This document shows positions 39,501 through 45,000 of a DNA stretch of 45,000 bases, piece by piece. This stretch comes from Prorocentrum cordatum (taxonomy: Eukaryota; Sar; Dinophyceae; Prorocentrales; Prorocentraceae). The notes under the pieces were generated by a model. That model made no database searches, was not told the DNA's origin, and saw nothing but the letters and a program-made list of their open reading frames with translations. How positions within the stretch are numbered: position 1 is the first letter of the stretch; the number at the start of each line of letters is the position of its first letter. A program made the position numbers and the translations under genes. The stretch covers positions 317,094 through 362,093 of the forward strand of contig CAUYUJ010013892.1 of NCBI GenBank assembly GCA_963575745.1, given 5' to 3'.

Positions 39501-41755
39501 CGCTGGACATGGAGAAAAGGGCTCTGCGTAGGCGAAGATAAATCGAGTAGTGCTCCTCCAACCTCGTCAAGGTGCTGCAGCCTCAACCAGAGCCAGTGGC
39601 TCGGGCGTCCTGCAAACATGGTCGAAAGCATCTGCACCACATAAACCTTACTATGTAAGGATTCCCTGCACCGAGAAATCAACCGACCCCTTGGGGGGCA
39701 CCCGGGCGCGACGACCACCCCGGCGCCTCCTGGGCGGCCCAAGAAGCTTCAAGATGCTGCCAGGGCGCCCCCGGAGACCCCCAAGACGCCCCAGGCGATC
39801 TCCAGCAGGCCTCCAAGAGGGCCTCGAAAACGACCGCTCCCAGGCGGCCCAAAGAGGCCCTCACGACGCCCCCAAGACGGCCCAAGAGGGCCGCCAAACG
39901 GCCCGAGAGCCGCCCAACGCGGCCCAAGAGGCCCCCGAGAAGGGCGGAAGAAACGCCACAGAGTTGGGCCACGAGCCCCAAAGTGCGCAGGCTGCCGCAG
40001 CAAGTGGCCTCAGGGAAGCGCCCCACCGCACCCTAAAGAGGCTCCACGTAGCCTCCAAGAGGCCAGCAAGACGCCCCAAGACGCCCCCGAAACGGCTCCG
40101 ACGGATCCCGTCATCCACATCGCCCCCCTCTTACTCCTCATCCTCATCCGCCACCATGCCCCATCAGCCTGCCACCACCTTGTCCCAATGCGCTAGCGAG
40201 TGAGCTGAACAAGGGGTCGGTGAATGTGGCGTAAGCCTGTGGAATCTTGTCCCTCAACCACTTGCGGTAATCGTCCGGAGAAGAATCGCCGCCACCGCCC
40301 TGCAAGAGATCGCCGTCGCCGTGCTTTCCTTTCGGGAACGCCGCTGCAGTCGCAGCGGCAGCAATATTATGTATCATGATCCCAGGGGCTTGCTGGCACA
40401 TGCTTTCGTCTACCAATCCCCAGCGATTTTTTGACGGCCCCTGACTCCCAGCTGTTAAGATAGCTTCCTCCAGGCACGCTGTTACGTGAGAGATAGCGTC
40501 GTCGCGAGTCTTGCAGTGATTGCACCCAAGCATATAATGCACGATATGACTGTCCCTGACGTCGCCGTTGATCCCCGACAACAGCTTGCCGACTCGCCGC
40601 TCGATCACATCCACGCCCTGACGGGGCGGGCGAGGGGGGCGTGGATGAGAGGGGGCGGAAGACGGCGGGGGCGGGGCGGGAGCGAGGGAGGCGAAGGGGA
40701 AGATGAAGGCAGGGAAGCGAGACACAGGAGGACGAGGAGGTGAGGGCGAGGAGGGAGGAGGTCAAGGACAAGGCGGGAAATGGAGGGAACGCCACCAACC
40801 CCTCCCCCCTGGACCCCGCCTTCGCCTCCGAACACGCGGCGCCAGCGGCGTCCCGGGCGCCGCGGACGCCCTTGCCTAGGGTGCATCGCAACAGTTCCTC
40901 CAGGTGTTGTTTCCATCGTGGCGGCGGCAGCTCTGTGGTGTTGAAGTGGAGCTGCGATTCCACTACTGCACGCACGCTGCTGACTACCTTGTTGTGGTTC
41001 CCGACCTGTCTGCGAAGCACGGTATGTGAATGGAGGTGCCCGATGATATCGTCCTCCCTACAAGCGCATGTCATTACCCGATGCTCTTGGTGGACCAAGC
41101 ACATCTGGATGGGCGTCTCCAGAATGTGAGCAAGGTTCTTGAGTCGTGACGTCACGTGCGCGAGAAGCCGAGCATTGGACTTCGCCGCATCTGGAACCTC
41201 TGAAAGAAAAATGTAGGGGACGTTCAGTTCTTCGAGCTTGCTGTAACTCACCAGGGGAACCGCCTTATCGACAGCCTCGTACATAGTAGACCCGCGGCCG
41301 TCCTGCAGAAACACTGGCTGGAGAGGCAGCTCCGCTGAATGATGCATCCCAGCGCCGTCCACCCAGTCGAAGCTGCACTGCTGCGCGAACAACTCCAAAA
41401 CGCCCCTCTCTGGAGTGGCAGCTCGCGGTCTCAATTCACGGAAACGTTCCAAAGAGACGCACTTCCAGTCGCCGTCCAATTCGACAAGGTACCGCGCGTG
41501 CGGGCTGACGACGGTGGCCATCCTACACATGGCCACCAACCGCGGCGTGGCGTCGAACCCTCTTGCGATGACCAAGCCCTGCAGCCGACTCCTTGGCGAC
41601 GACAACGCGGCCCGAATATGCTCAGAGACAGCTCGATGAGAAACGCGGGCCACTGCCGACATCAGCTCGACTTGTCTCCTAGTCATTCCGATGTCCAGCT
41701 GCCCGGTGCGATCAGACACTGGGGCTGACTGGCCCACGCAACGATAAGCTGCAGC
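36524..41755 (-). CDS. Gene D: five-exon protein of unknown function (>1,200 residues)
   Basis: Minus-strand exons with checked phases. Exon 1 41755-40876 (acceptor GCCTTCCAG, GC donor in CTAGGCAAGG). Exon 2 40617-40179 (GTCAG acceptor, GT donor). Exon 3 39609 to about 38530 (acceptor TTTGCAG, phase matches exon 2). Exon 4 38047-37556 (acceptor ATCGCAG, 492 nt, GC donor after GCCAAG). Exon 5 37360-36524, ending at a stop. Exon 1 contains MTRRQVELMSAVARVSH and IARGFDATPRLVAMC; exon 2 HYMLGCNHCKTRDDAISH; exon 3 LQICSSVHARHYWRFVVPF and WGHKARACNMHIERLLARIK; exon 4 CRHSDKKHMSSLLASGL. Exon 5 ends in TPWIYGPHTFMISPVG, GWGAVCGLHSNSH, QCKRNLGYRG and QLKRWLIAGL, a small Cys/His pattern (C-x2-H, C) that could bind a metal. 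The exon 1/2 junction phase is the one I could not reconcile. The first exon with the start codon is upstream and not certain. It resembles abundant dinoflagellate proteins without known function, some element-borne. Confidence 0.7.
37361..37555. repeat. CTCCTC microsatellite in gene D intron 4
   Basis: Imperfect CTCCTCAACCTCCTCTG-type repeat (GAGGAGG in the transcript) filling most of a 195-nt intron between exons 4 and 5. Confidence 0.75.
38085..38171. other. Two adjacent strong hairpins beside a gene D acceptor
   Basis: Hairpin 1: TGGCTGGGCTAATGC (38085-38099), C, GCATTAGCCCAGCCA (38101-38115), perfect 15-bp arms. Hairpin 2: ATCGGTCATCTGATGG plus GCCCGC (38119-38140), loop ATTAGCAAC, then the complement (38150-38171), 22-bp arms with one mismatch. 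Both lie in intron 3, just upstream of the acceptor at 38048. Confidence 0.85.
38262..38500. repeat. Facing purine and pyrimidine tracts in gene D intron 3
   Basis: On the plus strand about 80 bp of GGA/GAG (38262-38345) is followed by about 140 bp of CTCC/CCGCCTCC (38360-38500). The two are broadly complementary, so the intron RNA could fold on itself. Confidence 0.75.
39660..40115. repeat. Degenerate GGCCC-AAGA repeat filling gene D intron 2
   Basis: Phrases such as GGCCCAAGAGGGCCGCC, CCCAAGACGCCCCAGGCG and GGCCCAAGAGGCCCCCGAG with no strict period. The tract lies wholly inside the intron 40178-39610, whose GT donor, CAG acceptor and phase agree. Confidence 0.75.
40640..40870. repeat. Purine-rich tract in gene D intron 1
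   Basis: The plus strand is GAGG/GGCG-rich (pyrimidine-rich in the transcript) between exon 1 (ends 40876) and exon 2 (starts 40617). Confidence 0.6.
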
Positions 41756-41989
41756 CTGGAAGGCAAACGAGGGGGGAACCGATCAACACCCCTCGTCCTC
41801 GTCCGCCTCAATCTCGGCCCATCTCCCTCTTGCGCCAATCCTGATCCATCCTCCTCCATCATCCTCCCGCCCTCCTCCCGTCCTCCCCCGATCCCCCTCC
41901 TGCCCGCCTCCCATCTCCCCCATCCCCCCGGGCCCGTCCTCCTCCGACCAGCTCCACGCACCTCCTGGAACGGACCTCATGCCCCACTA

Positions 41990-42330
41990 ATCTGCCTCCG
42001 AAAGCGGGCGAAGATGGCCGCCCACAAGACGGCGCCGAAACGACGGCCCAGGTGGAGGAAAGGAAACCAACGCACCAAGGGTTGGACCAAGGGCTTTCCC
42101 CTTGCTTTGCTCCCTTGGCCCCTGCGCCACCTGGCAGGAAACGAGGTCCCACTGGCGGTCGAGGCGGCGTCGCTTGCCCGCGAGCTGGCGCTGGCGCCGA
42201 GTGGCCTGGCAACTGCGCCCCAGCAGCCGATCAGCGCTGACAACTTGGTCGCCGCCGCGAAGCTGCCTGCTGGTTTGGCACGGCCAAAACGCACGATCCC
42301 CCCCCCCCCCCCCTGCTCTCTCCACTCCCG
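41990..42330 (-). CDS. Possible upstream exon of gene D
   Basis: The minus-strand frame AKPAGSFAAATKLSALIGCW, then ASSRASDAASTASGTSFPA and LHLGRRFGAVLWAAIFARF, has coherent helices but competes with other open frames. It would feed exon 1 of gene D through the intron 41756-41990. There is no ATG or motif to anchor it. Confidence 0.25.
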
Positions 42331-42393
42331 CAACTGCCCACCTCATCTTCATACATCCACCCGCTGACCATCCACTCCATCCGTCCTCCCAAT

Positions 42394-42951
42394 CTACCGC
42401 CGCTCTTTATGCACGCCGCGACGCCTGCGGTTGTGGGCCCGCCGCAACGCCTCGTAGCTGTCCAAGAGCTTCTTCGAGACGCCTCGAAGAAGCCGAAACC
42501 CGCCACCACGACGGGCGCCCCGAACTGGCCGCGCAGCGGCAGCCTATGGCCAGGCGCAGTGGAGGGGCAGCGTCTCCCCTTCCATCCCCTGCCCTTTCCT
42601 CCACCTCGCCCTCCCTCCTCGCCCTCCACCCCTGCCCCCCTGAGCAGCCGCCGCCTCTTCGTCCTCCGCCGCCCCCTTCCACCTCCTCGCCCTCCAACGC
42701 CTCCTCCACCCCGTCCTCCACGATATCGCTTCCCGCCTCCGTCTCCCCCCCTCCTCGCCCTGCCCCCCATCGTTCCTCCTCATCATCATCATCATCCCCT
42801 CGCTCGCCTGAGCGCTCTGCCGACGGCGGCGACCTGGCGCCAAGCAGTCGAAACCGCCCTGCAACGCCGACGCGCTCAGGACATCGTCGGCCGGGGGGTA
42901 GAGAGAGATGTCCCTGCCGCGCGCATTCTCGAAAACATCCAAAATTGACAT
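42394..42951 (-). CDS. Gene G: two-exon 97-residue basic protein
   Basis: Exon 1 42951-42808 (144 nt) starts at ATG, directly after a CTCGAG that offers an AG for leader trans-splicing. It reads MSILDVFENARGRDISLY, PPADDVLSASALQGGF, then basic GRRRRQSAQ. It ends before a GC donor (CTCAG then GCGAGC). Exon 2 42543-42394 (150 nt, CCATAG acceptor, same phase) gives AAAARPVRGARRGGGF, GVSKKLLDSYEALRRAHN and RRRRGVHKERR before TAG. The intron (264 nt) carries a (CAT)n and purine-rich repeat. The C-terminus is strongly basic (Arg/Lys/His), compatible with nucleic-acid binding or nuclear import, but no family is recognised. Both exons are whole codons long, which supports the model. Confidence 0.55.
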
Positions 42952-43243
42952 CTCGAGAAACACGCCCACGCCAGGGAAGGGCAAGGGAGGGGGACGGAGG
43001 ATCGAGACATGAAGGCCGCTGGGCCAGCCAAGCCCCATACCGAGACGACCCAAGAAGCGCCCAAAACCAAAGAGGGAGCAGGCCACGCCAACAGGAGACA
43101 CCACAGGGAGATCACGAACCCGCGCATTGTGCCATCGGGCCCAGCGGCCCCGGGAGTTCCTGAATTGATTTCGAGAAGCAATGCAAGAAAACGATTATGA
43201 GGCCGAGTTGCCGCGCAAGGGCCGAGCGAGCAAACCACGGCGG
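42952..43243. other. No defensible gene upstream of gene G
   Basis: Competing frames only; part may be promoter or leader-acceptor region of gene G. Confidence 0.35.
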
Positions 43244-43360
43244 GGAACGAGAGGAAGGGGGGGCGGAGGGAGGAGGGGGAGGGCGAGGAGGAGGAGAAAA
43301 AGAAGGAGGAGGCGGAGGAGGAACAAGAGGACGGAGGAGGAACAAGAGGCCCCCGCGAGG
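43244..43360. repeat. Purine-rich GGA/GAG tract
   Basis: The plus strand GGAAGGGGGGGCGGAGGGAGG and following GAGGAGGAG. Likely intronic or intergenic; frames are Arg/Gly/Glu-rich only. Confidence 0.75.
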
Positions 43361-43439
43361 TTTCCCACGACATCCCGACGAACATCCAAGAGGCCTCTAA
43401 CCCACAACTCGGGCAAGGTGGCGGGAAGTGCCGAAGGCC

Positions 43440-44400
43440 GCTAAATATGTAATGCATCGCATGTGGTGCCCACCTACGTGGTGCAATCTATGTGGTGCAA
43501 TGTAGGTGAAACGATCGCTGAACCTTGTGATCCTGACCGCGCTCTGCGCCGCGCGCAACGTTAGTGTAAAATTCCCGCCGCGCCATGAAAACGCGGACCG
43601 TTCAACGCATTCTCATTCGAATCAAAAACGAATGCGACCAGGTTCGATTGATCCCGGCGAACCCGGGCACCCAGATTCACAGTGCATCCCGTTCTGCCAG
43701 AAGTTAACGTCATGGCGCAAAACAGCACAACGTCTACCTCGGTCGAAACATTCTCGTAAAAATCGACGCAGCCAGGACTCCCAAGACCAAGCGCGCCCTG
43801 TAGTACGTCAGCTTCCGTAAGGGACCGGGCACCCGCCCTAGGGCTTCCACGGGCGCCGCCGGCTCCATGTACAAAGTATCCCGAAAGCGTTAAAAGACCG
43901 CCTCGGCACGCCGATTCCCAAAAGCAACAACTTGGCCTTAGAAGCGAAAGCAACGGAAAACCTTTAAACCGAAAGCGCTGGGATCGATGGAGCGAGGCTG
44001 TCCCGAGAAACGCAACCCATTGAAAACCCTGCCCCAAACGTTGAAAACGCAATTCCTGGACATGCAGCGCTGAAACATTAAACCCGAGGTCGGTTAAGTG
44101 GTGTCGCGGCGTCAATGTTCAGGACAATCAAAAAAAACATATTTTGAAAATTTTGCGAGCGTTTTGCGCTTCTGGATAACGAATTCAAGTTGGAAAATCA
44201 CGCGCGGAATCCCACCAGCCCTTTGGGCGTGAGTGGTTTAGAGAGCCCGCTCTGTTCTCAACCCCCTTCTTCCCCTTCGGGGAGGGGTTTACCCCTCCCC
44301 CTACCCCCTCCCCCTGGGCCTGGAGAGGTCCTTCCGCGGGTGGTCGGAGGGGTCTTTTTCGACTCCTGGGATGGCTAAAACTCGACACCCCTCACGAGGA
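43440..44400. other. Lower-GC region without a gene
   Basis: Distinctly lower GC than its surroundings. It has TGTGGTGCAAT repeated near 43475-43500 flanked by CACCTAC and GTAGGTG, a CATTCG...CGAATG hairpin near 43607-43635, and repeated GAAAAC/GAAAGC phrases at 43940-44060. A long minus-strand frame (43561-44115) lacks coding character. Confidence 0.45.
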
Positions 44401-44454
44401 TCGTGGCCCCGACGGGGGGGGGGAGAAAAATGCTCGCCCCATCTGTGATCGATC

Positions 44455-44570
44455 GCCCGAAAGGTGGCCCCAAGATACCTCCCAGACCCCTCCCAAAGAG
44501 CCCCAAGAGGGCCCGAAGACCGCCCCGGGAGAGCCCGCAAAGGAATCCGAGACCTCCAACATATCGCCCA
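44455..44570. repeat. GGCCC-AAGA repeat tract
   Basis: GTGGCCCCAAGATACCTC, then AAAGAGCCCCAAGAGGGC and similar; short member of the degenerate family. Confidence 0.6.
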
Positions 44571-44723
44571 GAAGGCCCTAGTATATCCCCAAGCACTGCG
44601 ACAACGACAACGACTACGACTTCTACCGCTACTCCCACCGCAGGCGAGACTGGCCCGACCACCTCGGGTCAGGAGACCTCTGAGCCCGGAGCTGCGAGGA
44701 TGTCTCAAGGGGAACTGGACGGC

Positions 44724-44920
44724 AGCCGATCAGTCGATCAGCCGATCGATCAGCCGATCAGCCGATCAGCCGATCAGGCGCCGACCAGCCGATCAGCCGA
44801 TCAGCCGATCAGGCGCCGACCAGCCGATCAGCCGATCAGCCGATCAGCCGATAAGGCTGATCGGCTGATCGGCTGATCGGCTGGTAGGCGCCTGATCGGC
44901 TGATCGGCTGATCGGCTGGG
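44724..44920. repeat. GATCAGCC octamer array forming a long palindrome
   Basis: The left arm (about 44785-44849) is built from GATCAGCC units with a GGCGCCGACCA insert. A 5-nt loop (GATAA, 44850-44854) separates it from the right arm (44855 to about 44919), its reverse complement with one mismatch (GGCGCCGACC against GGCGCCTACC). Further octamers lie at 44724-44784. Confidence 0.9.
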
Positions 44921-45000
44921 ATCGAATAGCCCACCCGGGCTGCCGTCACAATGTATTAATGCCCAAATTCAGCCTTAACGTAAAAGCGCGTTTGCTTATG

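Noticed and set aside
43561-44115. A 184-residue minus-strand frame
   Set aside because: The region has lower GC than confirmed exons, carries repeated GAAAAC words, and the predicted protein has no coherent composition.

Overview
The window looks like nuclear DNA from a dinoflagellate, possibly a Prorocentrum- or Symbiodinium-like species. This is inferred from composition and gene structure, not from a marker gene. The DNA is GC-rich and full of trinucleotide microsatellites, mainly TCC/GGA, CAT/CAG and GAC. The genes I can support are split into exons with GT-AG or GC-AG introns, and nearly all of them lie on the minus strand. Decayed non-LTR retroelements are scattered through the first 18 kb. 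I recognised no bacterial operon, rRNA, tRNA or CRISPR array; tRNA and rRNA were judged by eye only.

1-8.2 kb: a broken retroelement tail runs off the left edge. It is followed by long microsatellites and a 2.3 kb satellite array (4672-7010). The array contains an exact-register 622-bp higher-order duplication and is bracketed by opposite-facing copies of a short terminal-inverted-repeat element. More copies of this element lie at 7346-7563 and 17923-18058. Its ends carry a GT and a pyrimidine-CAG at the right places for splice sites, so it is a candidate introner-like element.

8.2-18.2 kb: mostly degenerate retroelement sequence. There is an RNase H domain on the plus strand with all three acidic residues but a frameshift, a retroelement C-terminus on the minus strand, and an RT-like stretch in which the catalytic box is mutated.

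19.3-43 kb: a run of minus-strand genes. (B) A five-exon Cys-rich protein of unknown function, 19327-24483. (E) Three C-terminal exons of a C5-cytosine methyltransferase homologue, 25697-27600. (H) A small basic/acidic protein, 28842-29384. (F) Fragmentary exons of an unknown gene, 31080-32630. (C) An acidic repeat protein, 33971-35537. (D) A five-exon protein of unknown function, 36524-41755. (G) A 97-residue two-exon basic protein, 42394-42951. The splice phases I could check agree across several introns, which is strong support for these models. Many introns consist largely of microsatellite, degenerate GGCCC-AAGA repeat or strong hairpins.

The right end has no recognised gene. It holds another GGCCC-AAGA tract and a 64-bp-arm palindrome built from an 8-bp GATCAGCC unit. 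The main theme of the window is that repeats, inverted-repeat elements and introns are closely linked.
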